64,000 nt of DNA from the NCBI GenBank assembly GCA_964602995.1, contig CAZRTM010000001.1:1-64000 (forward strand). Direction: 5' to 3'. A program made the position numbers and the translations under genes. The stretch comes from JAAYYY01 sp964602995. GTDB lineage: Bacteria > Chloroflexota > Anaerolineae > Promineifilales > Promineifilaceae. The notes under the pieces were generated by a model. The model saw only the letters and a list, made by a program, of their open reading frames with translations. It did no database searches and had not been told where the DNA came from. Positions 8,870-17,108 of this stretch are shown one piece after another (positions within the stretch are counted from its first letter, which is position 1; each line of letters begins with the position of its first letter).

Positions 8870-8935
8870 AGTACCCCCTTACCAAGGTACTATAACATCT
8901 ATCCTATTGAGGGGTACTCTTATGCCCGCTAGACT
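8870..8935 (+). promoter_or_regulatory. Candidate promoter overlapped by an 8-bp inverted repeat
   Basis: TTGAGG (8907-8912) and TAGACT (8930-8935) are 17 bases apart, a sigma70-like pair upstream of the FG-GAP gene. An inverted repeat, AGTACCCC (8870-8877) and GGGGTACT (8911-8918), places its right arm over the -35 end and spacer, as an operator might. A shorter GTACC/GGTAC pair lies at 8871-8890. The rest of 8793-9040 shows no ORF. The match is modest and unproven. Confidence 0.3.
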
Positions 8936-9040
8936 GAGAGTCGATGCTGTAGTGGATCAGAGTAAAGTACACCGCTCTTACTCTCGGCGTCGACATTAGC
9001 TACTCAAACAACCGAACAAAGTAACGGTAGGAAAGACTTA

Positions 9041-11059
9041 ATGATTGAGAGTAAGTCATGGAAGAGGTTGTTCCCTCAGCTACTGCTCAGTCTCCTGGCA
9101 CTGCTACTCCTCACTCTGGCAAACACTACCTACGCATCGCCCCCACAACAGGAGAACGATCCTTCGGTAGCGCAACCAAATAATAACGGTGGCCTTCCAA
9201 CCCAGTGGACCAGAGACCTCCCGGCAAAGTCATGCCCCTGGAATAGTTCGGACCACAATTGCCACCGTAGTTCACCCACGCTGGTTGATTTAACCGGCGA
9301 TGGCAACCTTGATGTGGTTCTGGCCACAAACAACGGTCACATTCTGGCATTTCGCCACAATGGAGACCCGCTCTGGAGCAGGGACGTCGCTCCGGCGTTT
9401 GGTATGTCCGGCGGCTCGCACGAAATCGCGTCCTCGCCGGCTGTGGCCGACCTCGACAGCGACGGCAAACCTGAAATTGTCGTTGGAACTGGCACCATTT
9501 ATGCCAACAAATGCACCCAGGGCGGCCTGATCGTGCTTGACCACAACGGCAACATCAAACCAGGCTGGCCCTTCCTGGCCGACGACTACGACGTGCCACC
9601 GGCTGGCTGTCGCGATACCATCTTCTCCAGCCCCGCTCTGGGCGATCTGGACAACGATGGCGACCTGGAAATTGTGGTAGGGGGCTTCGATAAGCGCATC
9701 TATGCCTGGCATCATGATGGCTCGCTGGTCGCCGGCTTCCCGCCAAGCAGTCACCATAAAGGCCAATTCCCCGACTGGGGTGACCTGAACCAGCGGCTCG
9801 GCGACACCATCTGGAGCTCGCCCGTACTTGCCGACCTGGATGGAGATGGCTATCTAGACATTATCATCGGTACCGATGAAGGCAATATGGGCGGCGATTG
9901 GGTATGCCCCTACGAACTACCGCCCGGCTGGCTATCAGGCTACTGTGGTGGCTCCATCTACGCCCTGAACCGCTTCGGCCAGCTTCTGCCCGGATTCCCA
10001 CGTTATTTCCACGAAACGATCCAATCTACCCCCGCCATTGCCGATCTAGACGGAGATGGTTCACCAGACATCATTGTGGGCACGGGCAGCTTCTATTATG
10101 AAAACAGCCCCGACCGCCCCAGGAATGGCTGGCGCGTATACGCCATGAATAGCACCGGCAAGGACCTGCCCGGCTGGGAAGGTGGCATCGCCGTCAGCGG
10201 ACCTGTGCCCAGCTCGCCCAGCATTGGCGACATCGCTGGTGATTCGCGGCCTGAAGTTGTCGTCGGCATCCGTGAATCGCGAACAATCATCGCCCTCACA
10301 GCCGACGGCAAGATGGTCAGCGGCTTCCCTAGCAAGCCCGTAGACCAGTTAGGTCAAACCCTTTCTAACTACGACGTCGGCAGCGGCCTGATCCTGGCCG
10401 ATTACGACGGCGATGGCAAGATGGAGATCATCTTGAATCAGGGTTGGGTTGTGACTATCGTAGACGGCGACGGCAAGCAGATTACAGAAGACAACTTCCA
10501 TAACGGCGTCGATAAGCCATTCTATATGACTGATGGCTCGCTGCTCAACAATCCGGCCGTCGGCGACATTGACAACGATGGTCGCCTGGAGCTTGTGGTC
10601 CACAACAGCAAGCTCTATGTCTGGAAGCTGGGTAAGTCCACAACCGCCGCCGACTGGCCGATGTTCAAGAGAGATGCCGCCGGTGTGGGGTACGTACCGA
10701 TGCCGCCGCGCTTTGATTCAGTAGATCGAATACGAGTTGCTCACGACATTGACAGATCTGGTCCGGCGCAGGTCAATTTCACCCTGCGCAATCTGGGCGA
10801 CGGCTCCATTCAGTGGCAGGCAGACACACCGAACCGGGTCAGCCTTTCCCCGTCCTCAGGCAGCTACGACACGTCTCAGACCATCCGGGTCACAGTTGAC
10901 GTTTCTAACCTCTCTATCGGCCAGCATGACCTGGGTGAAATCGTGTTCAGCGCAACATCCGGCAACCAGCAAGTGGCCGGCACCCCCTTCTCCATTCCGA
11001 TAACTATTATAGTGGCTGACTTTGAAGAACACTTCCTGCCACTCCTCAACACCAACTAG
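9041..11059 (+). CDS. Exported FG-GAP/VCBS repeat protein
   Basis: 672 residues, ATG at 9041 with AGGAAAG upstream. Residues 1-33 form a signal peptide (SWKRLFPQ, then a long Leu-rich core, TTYAS). Residues 60-550 carry repeated Ca-binding FG-GAP units such as LVDLTGDGNLDVVLATNNG, VADLDSDGKPEIVVGTG, LGDLDNDGDLEIVVGGF, LADLDGDGYLDIIIGTD and IADLDGDGSPDIIVGTG, which in this family fold as integrin-like propeller blades. Residues 560-660 look like an Ig-like or BACON-type domain (LRNLGDGSIQWQADTPNRVSL). It ends HFLPLLNTN. Role probably surface adhesion or polysaccharide contact; it sits inside the glycan cluster but has its own upstream region and a strong terminator. Confidence 0.88.
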   Translation: MIESKSWKRLFPQLLLSLLALLLLTLANTTYASPPQQENDPSVAQPNNNGGLPTQWTRDLPAKSCPWNSSDHNCHRSSPTLVDLTGDGNLDVVLATNNGHILAFRHNGDPLWSRDVAPAFGMSGGSHEIASSPAVADLDSDGKPEIVVGTGTIYANKCTQGGLIVLDHNGNIKPGWPFLADDYDVPPAGCRDTIFSSPALGDLDNDGDLEIVVGGFDKRIYAWHHDGSLVAGFPPSSHHKGQFPDWGDLNQRLGDTIWSSPVLADLDGDGYLDIIIGTDEGNMGGDWVCPYELPPGWLSGYCGGSIYALNRFGQLLPGFPRYFHETIQSTPAIADLDGDGSPDIIVGTGSFYYENSPDRPRNGWRVYAMNSTGKDLPGWEGGIAVSGPVPSSPSIGDIAGDSRPEVVVGIRESRTIIALTADGKMVSGFPSKPVDQLGQTLSNYDVGSGLILADYDGDGKMEIILNQGWVVTIVDGDGKQITEDNFHNGVDKPFYMTDGSLLNNPAVGDIDNDGRLELVVHNSKLYVWKLGKSTTAADWPMFKRDAAGVGYVPMPPRFDSVDRIRVAHDIDRSGPAQVNFTLRNLGDGSIQWQADTPNRVSLSPSSGSYDTSQTIRVTVDVSNLSIGQHDLGEIVFSATSGNQQVAGTPFSIPITIIVADFEEHFLPLLNTN

Positions 11060-11084
11060 ACACACTGCCTGACGGCAAAGATCG

Positions 11085-11115
11085 GAACCGCCCCTCGTGG
11101 GCGGTTCTTTTTTTC
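11085..11115 (+). terminator. Rho-independent terminator
   Basis: A 9-bp perfect stem GAACCGCCC/GGGCGGTTC (11085-11093, 11099-11107) with a CTCGT loop is followed directly by a run of T. It lies 25 bases after the stop of the FG-GAP gene and isolates it from the next glycosyltransferase. Confidence 0.93.
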
Positions 11116-11122
11116 TCAAAGC

Positions 11123-11150
11123 GTAGGACAAATTTGCAAATTTGTCCTAC
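11123..11150. repeat. 28-bp perfect palindrome
   Basis: The arm GTAGGACAAATTTG (11123-11136) is followed without a spacer by its exact reverse complement (11137-11150). It lies between the terminator and the next promoter. It is too symmetric and AT-rich to be a terminator and resembles a small dispersed palindromic element; an operator role for the promoter 12 bases downstream is also possible. Confidence 0.8.
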
Positions 11151-11161
11151 ACCACTCTCCA

Positions 11162-11190
11162 TTGCTTGCCCCCTGAAGCTGCTCTATAAT
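11162..11190 (+). promoter_or_regulatory. Sigma70-type promoter of the 11252 glycosyltransferase
   Basis: TTGCTT (11162-11167), a 17-base spacer and a consensus TATAAT (11185-11190) predict transcription from about 11197. This makes the TTG at 11201 an unlikely start codon and favours the GTG at 11252. Confidence 0.65.
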
Positions 11191-11251
11191 CGCCCTCCAT
11201 TTGTCCAACAATCTGTCGCCCATTCAGGGTGGCTGTCTCCTGGTTAAAGCG

Positions 11252-12523
11252 GTGCACGTACTTTTCGTAACACCTGGCTTTCCACCCTTCGACGGCGGTG
11301 GAGAACGATATGCGCGTTCGCTGGCGTTGACTCTGGCCGGCTGTGGGCACCGTCTGACGGTCGTTACCAGCAGCGCCAGGGCCGAACAGGCATTCTGGGA
11401 AGGGACGCCCTCTTCCACCTCTTCCACCATTGAGCGCGAAAGCGACGGGCCACTAGAGGTGATTCGCTGCCCAATCAGCCCTTTTCCGGGCGGGCGGCGC
11501 GGCCTGCACCTTTGGCGTGCGCTCATGATCATGGTATCTGCCCTGCCTGGTGACCAGACCAACCTCTTGCTCAGGATGGCCAGGCGCATCCCCCCTATCG
11601 TGGGCCTGGAAGAAGCGCTATCACAGCTTGAAGAAGCGCCGCACATCGTCAACGGTTTCAACCTGTCCTGGGAATACCCGCTCGCCGCTGCCTGGTCTTA
11701 TGCCCGCCGCCAGGGCATCCCCTACGTTCTTACCCCTTTCAGCCACTTTGGCGAGGCCAGACGAGCGAAGGTGGCGCGCAACGCGACGATGGACCACCAG
11801 CGCCGCATTCTAGAAGACGCCGCCGCCGTGCTGACGCTGACTGAAGTCGAAAAGGAAGGGTTCCAGCACTGGCGCATTGCGCCACGCAAAGTTACCATCG
11901 TGGGCGGCGGGGTCGATCCCCCTCCTCCGGCTATTGACGCTGCTCAACTTCTGCAGCGTTATCAACTGCAATCACCCTACGCCCTCTTTGTGGGGCGCGC
12001 CACCTTCGACAAGGGCGCCATTCACGCCGTCCAGGCCATTGGCCGCCTGCACCCGTCCTATCCAGATCTGTCCCTGGCCCTGGTTGGCCGCAGCACGCCG
12101 GAGCTGGAGCAGGCCGTGCGTCAGTTGCCGGTGAGCGCACGGCAGGCCATACACATCCTGGGATCGGTGGGCGAAGCGGAAAAGCACGCCCTCTTTCAAG
12201 AAGCATCCATGTTGCTCCTGCCTTCCCGCGCCGAATCTTTCGGCATTGTGATGCTCGAAGCGTGGTTGCACGCCACACCCGTCATTGCCGCGCAGGCCGG
12301 CGGCATTCTGGGCGTGGTTGACGACGGGCGTAACGGGTTGCTCGTTCCCTTTGGCGACGTGGCGGCCCTGGCAGCGGCCATTGAGCGCCTGCTGCTCGAT
12401 GAACCGCTGCGACACTCGTTAGGCCGCCAGGGACAGGAGAAGGTGCGCCAGCACTATAGCTGGGACAGCGTGGCGCAGCGTACCCTGGATGTCTATCAAA
12501 CCGTTCTGCAGCAGCAAGGATAA
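11252..12523 (+). CDS. GT4-family glycosyltransferase
   Basis: About 423 residues from GTG 11252 (MHVLFVTPGFPPFDGGGERY), where the Rossmann fold usually begins; the frame extends back to a TTG at 11201, which would be almost at the predicted transcript start. The N-domain has the GGGERYARSLAL loop. The C-domain has PYALFVGRATFDKGAIHAVQAI, HILGSVGEAEKHALFQEASMLLLPS and RAESFGIVMLEAWLHATPVIAA with EX7E, then GGILGVVDDGRNGLLVPFGD. This is the classical layout of GT4 enzymes using nucleotide sugars. No clear Shine-Dalgarno precedes either start. The gene is 9 bases from the next transferase. Confidence 0.87.
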   Translation: MHVLFVTPGFPPFDGGGERYARSLALTLAGCGHRLTVVTSSARAEQAFWEGTPSSTSSTIERESDGPLEVIRCPISPFPGGRRGLHLWRALMIMVSALPGDQTNLLLRMARRIPPIVGLEEALSQLEEAPHIVNGFNLSWEYPLAAAWSYARRQGIPYVLTPFSHFGEARRAKVARNATMDHQRRILEDAAAVLTLTEVEKEGFQHWRIAPRKVTIVGGGVDPPPPAIDAAQLLQRYQLQSPYALFVGRATFDKGAIHAVQAIGRLHPSYPDLSLALVGRSTPELEQAVRQLPVSARQAIHILGSVGEAEKHALFQEASMLLLPSRAESFGIVMLEAWLHATPVIAAQAGGILGVVDDGRNGLLVPFGDVAALAAAIERLLLDEPLRHSLGRQGQEKVRQHYSWDSVAQRTLDVYQTVLQQQG

Positions 12524-12532
12524 CCCCTGACC

Positions 12533-13971
12533 GTGCGCATTTTGCACCTTGTTCACCAATACCTGCCCGAATATGTCGGCGGCACCGAGCTATACACGCA
12601 GACCCTCGCTCGCTTCCAGGCGCAGCAGGGGCACGACGTGGCCATCTTCTACCCCTCACAGCGAGAAGCCACAACGGCCCCCTTCTTCGTAGAGCGCGAT
12701 GAGGCGGGCGTCACCATCTACGGCGCTGCCGCCGGGCCGCGTAGCCGGGGACAGGTGTTCCTCAGCAACTTCCGGGATCCGGCTCTGCTGTCCGCCTTCA
12801 GGCAACTGCTGCAGAGCGAGCGACCCGACCTTATTCACGTGCAACACCTGATGGGCCTGCCCTTCCAGATTTTGCGCCATATACAGGCTGCCGGCGTCCC
12901 ATTCATCATCACGCTGCACGATTATTGGTTTCCCTGCGCCAACGGCCAGCTAATCACCAACTACGACGGCACCATCTGTGGCGGGCCGGAGTGGTGGCTT
13001 AATTGCGCCCGTTGTGCGCTGGCGCGCTCCGGCATTGGCGACCGGCGCTGGCTGGCTCCGCCCCTTGCTCCCCTATTCGCCTATCGCTCCCAGCGCCTGC
13101 AACAGTGGCTGCGCGCCGCAGGGCGTGTGATTGCTCCCACCCGCTTCGTCCGCGATATCTATGCGCAATTGAACATGCCCGCCGACAACATTGTGGTCGT
13201 GCCCCACGGCATTGCAGTGCCACAGGATGTCTTGCAGGCCCAGCCGCCCACCTTACCCCACGAGGCGGGCCGCTTGCACGTCGTTTACGTAGGCAGCATC
13301 GCCCCGCAAAAAGGGACCCATGTACTTGTCAAAGCGGCCAACCAGCTCCCACCGGAAGTCACCCTCACCATCTATGGCGACCTGGACAAATTCCCCGATT
13401 ACGTGCACATGATCCGGGACAAGATCCGCCATCCCGGCATCCGCCTCGCCGGCCGCATTGGTCGTGAAGAGTTCTGGCAGATGCTCTTGACAGAGGCCGA
13501 CGTCGCCGTGCTGCCAACCCTATGGTACGAAGTGTCACCCCTGACCATTCAGGAGATGTTCGCCGCGCGCGTGCCATTGCTGGCCTCGGACATTGGCGCG
13601 ATGCCTGAGAAGATCCGCNNNNNNNNNNNNNNNNNNNNNNNNNNNNNNNNNNNNNNNNNNNNNNNNNNNNNNNNNNNNNNNNNNNNNNNNNNNNNNNNNN
13701 NNNNNNNNNNNNNNNNNNCGCGCGCGTGCCATTGCTGGCCTCGGACATTGGCGCGATGCCTGAGAAGATCCGCGATGGCGTCGACGGACTGCTCTTTCCC
13801 CCCGGTGACGCTCAGGCGCTGGCTACTATCCTGGAACGGCTGCACCGGGAACCGGCCCTCTTGCGCCAGCTACAGTCCAACATTCGCCCCACGCGCCTGA
13901 TGAGCGAACACCTTAGCGACGTGCAACGTATCTACCAGGAAGTTCTACAAGAAGCCCCTCCGCCAACCTGA
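12533..13971 (+). CDS. GT4-family glycosyltransferase, interrupted by an assembly gap
   Basis: Starts GTG at 12533 (RILHLVHQYLPEYVGGTELYTQTLA). The C-domain has LHVVYVGSIAPQKGTHVLVKAA and SPLTIQEMFAARVPLLASDIGAMPEKIR before the run of N at 13619-13718. The 55 bases before and after the gap are identical (13564-13618 = 13719-13773), so removing the gap and one copy restores a single 427-residue frame that runs on through DGVDGLLFPPGDAQALATIL to the TGA at 13969. The gene is therefore very probably intact. The YDGTICGGPEWWLNCARCAL stretch with two Cys is seen in a GT4 subgroup that opens LHDYWF. It converges on the peroxidase gene, with 5 bases between stops. Confidence 0.85.
13619..13718. other. 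100-N scaffold gap with 55-bp duplicated flanks
   Basis: Exactly 100 N. The last 55 bases before it recur exactly as the first 55 bases after it. Two contigs sharing a 55-base end overlap, padded with N, explain this fully; the true sequence is probably continuous with nothing missing. Confidence 0.9.
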
Positions 13972-13976
13972 CCCCG

Positions 13977-15449
13977 TCACTCCCCCACCGGCAGACCGCT
14001 GGGCACGGCCTCTGGAACCAGATGCGACAGATCGCCTGCGCCCTGGGCAGTCAGAGCTTCCAGGAAGGCCACCAGCGCGCGCACCTCTCCATCACTCAAC
14101 TCCAGCTCCCCCGGCAGTTGCGGGTCCAATGTTTGCAGAATCGCGTTCACCGTCACCTCTTCGTTTTGCACCGTTTCCCGCAAGTAATCTGGCAAGGGGC
14201 CGCCGTCATACTCACGTAGCGCTTGTCGCGGGTCCAGGTGATGCCGTACCACAGCCTCCAACGAATCATAGGCCCCGTTATGCAGCCACGGTCCCGTCAA
14301 CGCCACGTTGAGCAGGGAAGGCGTGCGGAAGGCGAAGCGGTCCGCCTCGTCCCCCGTCACGTCGAAACGGCCATAGTCGAGCGGTGCGTAGCTGCCGGCG
14401 CGGCCTGGCCCTAGCTGAGGCGCGCCGATGTTGTGAAAACCCTGGTCCGTAAAAAGGGGCGGCGCGTGACAGCCCGCACAGTGCGCCCCGCCAAAGAAGA
14501 ACAGCGCCCCGGCCCTGGCCTCCTCCGTCAGCGCCTGTTCCTCGCCATTCAAATAGCGGTTCCAGGGCGAATCGACAAAGGTAAAGGCCTGCGCCTGGAA
14601 AGCCGCGAGCGCGTTGGCCACCTGCACATACGAAATCTGCTGCAGCGGGATTTCCGGATAGGCCTCCTGGAAAAGCTGGTCATAGGCCGCAATATCCAGC
14701 AGCCGGGCCGTGACAGCCGACCAGATCACAGGCATCTGCTCCGGCCCATCACCCATGGCCGCCAGCTCATTCGGCTGGCCAAAGACGTCTTCATCATACC
14801 AGCCACCCGGCGACAGCCTATATGGTCCCTCGCCGCCAGCCCCTGGCTCGCTGGCATACCCTGCCGTGTCGTACCATCCACCGCGCATCTCGTCGCGCAA
14901 CGTCACCGGGAACATCGCCTGCGCTGCCAGTAAGCTGTCGAGGCCTTGCGGCAAATGAGTCCCGGCCGGGGTATCAAAGTGGCCATCGCTACCGCGGCTG
15001 ACGCGCCCATCCCAGAAGAGGCTCTCCCACTGCGCCAGGCTGCGGTTGAACAGATCGGGCGCATTGCGTCCCACGACCCTTCTGTCCAGATCAGGCTGTC
15101 GCGCTATCCCCAGCCCGCGACCGCCGGGGCCGATGGAGAGCGCCAGATGGTCGGTGGTCGCCAACTGCGGGTGGTGGCACGTGGCGCAGGAAACGTCGCG
15201 GTTGCCGCTCATCTCCTTTTCGAAGAAAAGTAGTTGCCCCAACCGCATCTGCGCCGGATTGACCTCCGCTTCAGCCTGCAACGGCTCCAGCCCCAACCTG
15301 GCGACCAGTGCCCGTAATTGTGCCCTCTGTTGTCGTTGCGTCTGTTGCCGCCAGAGCATGGCCCCGGCCATTACCAAGAGCACCGTGAACAAGGCCAGCG
15401 TGAAGCGCACCGTTTGCCTCTTCGTCATTCTTCGCGCTATAGTCGCCAT
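13977..15449 (-). CDS. Membrane-anchored di-haem cytochrome c peroxidase (MauG/CcpA-like)
   Basis: 490 residues. One N-terminal transmembrane segment (about 14-33) anchors an extracytoplasmic domain. Haem motifs are CATCH at 88-92 and CAGCH at 324-328; nearby conserved blocks LGQLLFFEKEMSGNRDVSCA, ERSLFWDG-like WESLFWDGRVSRG, FQAQAFTFVDSPWNRYL, and TPSLLNVALTGPWLHNGAYDSLEAVVRHH are typical of the bacterial peroxidase/MauG superfamily, which reduces H2O2 or oxidises protein or small substrates at a high-valent haem. No maturation genes are adjacent. It is transcribed away from the methyltransferase at 15507 and toward the glycosyltransferase cluster. An alternative start is Met8. Confidence 0.88.
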   Translation of the reverse strand: MATIARRMTKRQTVRFTLALFTVLLVMAGAMLWRQQTQRQQRAQLRALVARLGLEPLQAEAEVNPAQMRLGQLLFFEKEMSGNRDVSCATCHHPQLATTDHLALSIGPGGRGLGIARQPDLDRRVVGRNAPDLFNRSLAQWESLFWDGRVSRGSDGHFDTPAGTHLPQGLDSLLAAQAMFPVTLRDEMRGGWYDTAGYASEPGAGGEGPYRLSPGGWYDEDVFGQPNELAAMGDGPEQMPVIWSAVTARLLDIAAYDQLFQEAYPEIPLQQISYVQVANALAAFQAQAFTFVDSPWNRYLNGEEQALTEEARAGALFFFGGAHCAGCHAPPLFTDQGFHNIGAPQLGPGRAGSYAPLDYGRFDVTGDEADRFAFRTPSLLNVALTGPWLHNGAYDSLEAVVRHHLDPRQALREYDGGPLPDYLRETVQNEEVTVNAILQTLDPQLPGELELSDGEVRALVAFLEALTAQGAGDLSHLVPEAVPSGLPVGE

Positions 15450-15506
15450 CGGCGCGGATTATAAGCCCGCACCGGTCAGTCTGCTATCCGAAAGGCACAG
15501 CGCCCG

Positions 15507-16220
15507 ATGCTATCTTTAGAGCAACAGAACGAGTTACGCGAACAGTACCGCCAGCAACACCCAGGTTGGCGTCCGGCAACGGAGGTATACGCCTCTATGG
15601 TGCGCCAACGGCTGGCGCCGCAAAGCAGACTGCTTGACCTGGGCTGTGGGCGCGGCGGACTGGTTGAACAGCTCTCGCACCCTCTTTCCCGGATCGTAGG
15701 CGTCGATCCCGATCTGCTCTCGTTACGCGAGCATCGCCTGCCGCTGCCGCGCCTGCAGGCCATGAGCGGCCATTTACCCTTTCACGATAACAGCTTTGAC
15801 CTCGTCTTCTCCAGTTGGCTGCTGGAGCATCTGCCCGACCCGCTGGCCGACTTTCGCGAAATCGCCCGCATTCTGCGCCCGGGAGGGTGCTTCATCTTCA
15901 TTACGCCCAACGCCCGCCATCCTGTGGCCATCTTGAACCGGGTGCTGGGCCACCTGGGTCGTGTTCAGACCATGCTCGTCTCCCGCCTCTACGGGCGCGA
16001 CGCACCCGACACCTTCCCCACCTACTACCGCGCCAACAGCGAATCGCAGTTGGCAAAGCTGGCGCAACAGACCGGGCTGCGCTTGGCGGAGTTACATTTT
16101 ATCGCCGACCCCACCTACCTGGCCTTTACCCCCACCCTCTTTCGCCTTTCAACCTGGGTTGACCAGCGGCTGCCAACGGCACGGAAGCTGCACCTGGTGG
16201 GCGCTCTGGCCAAAGTATGA
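15507..16220 (+). CDS. Class I SAM-dependent methyltransferase (type 11)
   Basis: 237 residues. Motif I is LLDLGCGRGG (43-52), the acidic ribose-binding end of strand 2 is VGVDPD, motif post-I LPFHDNSFDLVFSSWLLEHLPDP and REIARILRPGGCFIFITPN match the Methyltransf_11 family. The substrate is unknown; small-molecule or lipid head-group methylation is typical. A CGAAAGG ribosome-binding site precedes the ATG. It is divergent from the peroxidase (57 bases between starts) and lies upstream of an inositol-phosphatase-like gene that has its own promoter. Confidence 0.85.
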   Translation: MLSLEQQNELREQYRQQHPGWRPATEVYASMVRQRLAPQSRLLDLGCGRGGLVEQLSHPLSRIVGVDPDLLSLREHRLPLPRLQAMSGHLPFHDNSFDLVFSSWLLEHLPDPLADFREIARILRPGGCFIFITPNARHPVAILNRVLGHLGRVQTMLVSRLYGRDAPDTFPTYYRANSESQLAKLAQQTGLRLAELHFIADPTYLAFTPTLFRLSTWVDQRLPTARKLHLVGALAKV

Positions 16221-16238
16221 CAGGGCCAGCTCGAACAG

Positions 16239-16268
16239 TTGTCCTTATCCCCTATTACGCTCTACAAT
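16239..16268 (+). promoter_or_regulatory. Sigma70-like promoter, possibly giving a leaderless mRNA
   Basis: TTGTCC (16239-16244) and TACAAT (16263-16268) with an 18-base spacer lie immediately before the phosphatase gene. Predicted initiation is at about 16275, the A of its ATG, so the transcript may have no leader. No Shine-Dalgarno is seen, in agreement. Confidence 0.5.
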
Positions 16269-16274
16269 AGCCAT

Positions 16275-17084
16275 ATGAAGTTACAGGAAATACAAGAACA
16301 CGCACTTCGTATTGCGCGACAGACGGGGGAGCTGCTGCGCGAGGGATTTGGTCAGACCAAGCAGATTGAGTACAAAAGCACGGCAATCGACGTCGTGACC
16401 CAATTCGACAAAAAGGCTGAATCGTTCATTACCGGCGAGCTACGCCGTCTGTTCCCCGACCACCACTTCATGGCTGAAGAAGGCGATTATGGGGAGCAGG
16501 ATGGTGCAAAATATATCTGGTTTATCGATCCGTTGGACGGTACTATCAACTTTGCGCACGGCTTCCCCATGTTCGCCGTTTCTCTGGCCCTCTATCGTCA
16601 ACAACAACCGTTGCTGGGCGTTGTTTATGATCCAACGCGCGATGAATGCTTCCACGCCATCCGCGGTGAAGGCGCCTTTCTAACCTCCAATGGCAGCAGG
16701 CAACAGCTACAAGTCAGCGAAACTGGCAAGCTCCTGAACAGCCTGCTGACGACAGGGTTTCCCTATGACCGGCACCATAGCGAGCTGAACAACCTGGCCC
16801 AATTTAGCGCGTTCATCAAGCGCGCACAAGGCGTACGGCGGCCTGGAGTAGCTGCCCTGGATTTGGCCTACGTCGCCGCCGGGCGGGTGGATGGCTACTG
16901 GGAATACAAACTGGCCAACTGGGACATCGCTGCTGGGATATTGCTTGTGCAGGAGGCAGGCGGTACCGTTACGGGTATGGATGGCGGTCCGGTGATGTTG
17001 CAACCCGGTTATCAGGTGGCGCTGGCGGCCAGCAACGGGCATATCCAGCAAGAGATGCTGGAAGTTCTACAACCATTCACCTAG
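16275..17084 (+). CDS. Inositol monophosphatase family protein
   Basis: 269 residues from the ATG at 16275; the in-frame TTG at 16239 falls on the promoter. Metal-binding motifs of the IMPase/FBPase/CysQ superfamily are present: MAEEGDYG, then the signature FIDPLDGTINFAHGFP (DPxDGT), and the C-terminal WDIAAGILLVQEAGGTVTGMDG. Mg-dependent hydrolysis of myo-inositol phosphate, or another small phosphate such as PAP or a sugar phosphate, is expected in the cytoplasm. VALDLAYVAAGRVDGYWEYKL is also family-typical. The length matches SuhB-like enzymes. The membrane protein gene follows after 24 bases and may be co-transcribed. Confidence 0.92.
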   Translation: MKLQEIQEHALRIARQTGELLREGFGQTKQIEYKSTAIDVVTQFDKKAESFITGELRRLFPDHHFMAEEGDYGEQDGAKYIWFIDPLDGTINFAHGFPMFAVSLALYRQQQPLLGVVYDPTRDECFHAIRGEGAFLTSNGSRQQLQVSETGKLLNSLLTTGFPYDRHHSELNNLAQFSAFIKRAQGVRRPGVAALDLAYVAAGRVDGYWEYKLANWDIAAGILLVQEAGGTVTGMDGGPVMLQPGYQVALAASNGHIQQEMLEVLQPFT

Positions 17085-17108
17085 AGACATTCGCTTAGAG
17101 AGCAGCCT

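Noticed and set aside
8870..8918. Terminator after the 7602 glycosyltransferase
   Set aside because: The inverted repeat arms are 33 bases apart and no T run follows; it is better read as a regulator site.
13374..13970. Frameshifted or broken glycosyltransferase at the first gap
   Set aside because: The 55-bp duplicated flanks show an assembly join; with one copy removed the frame is continuous.
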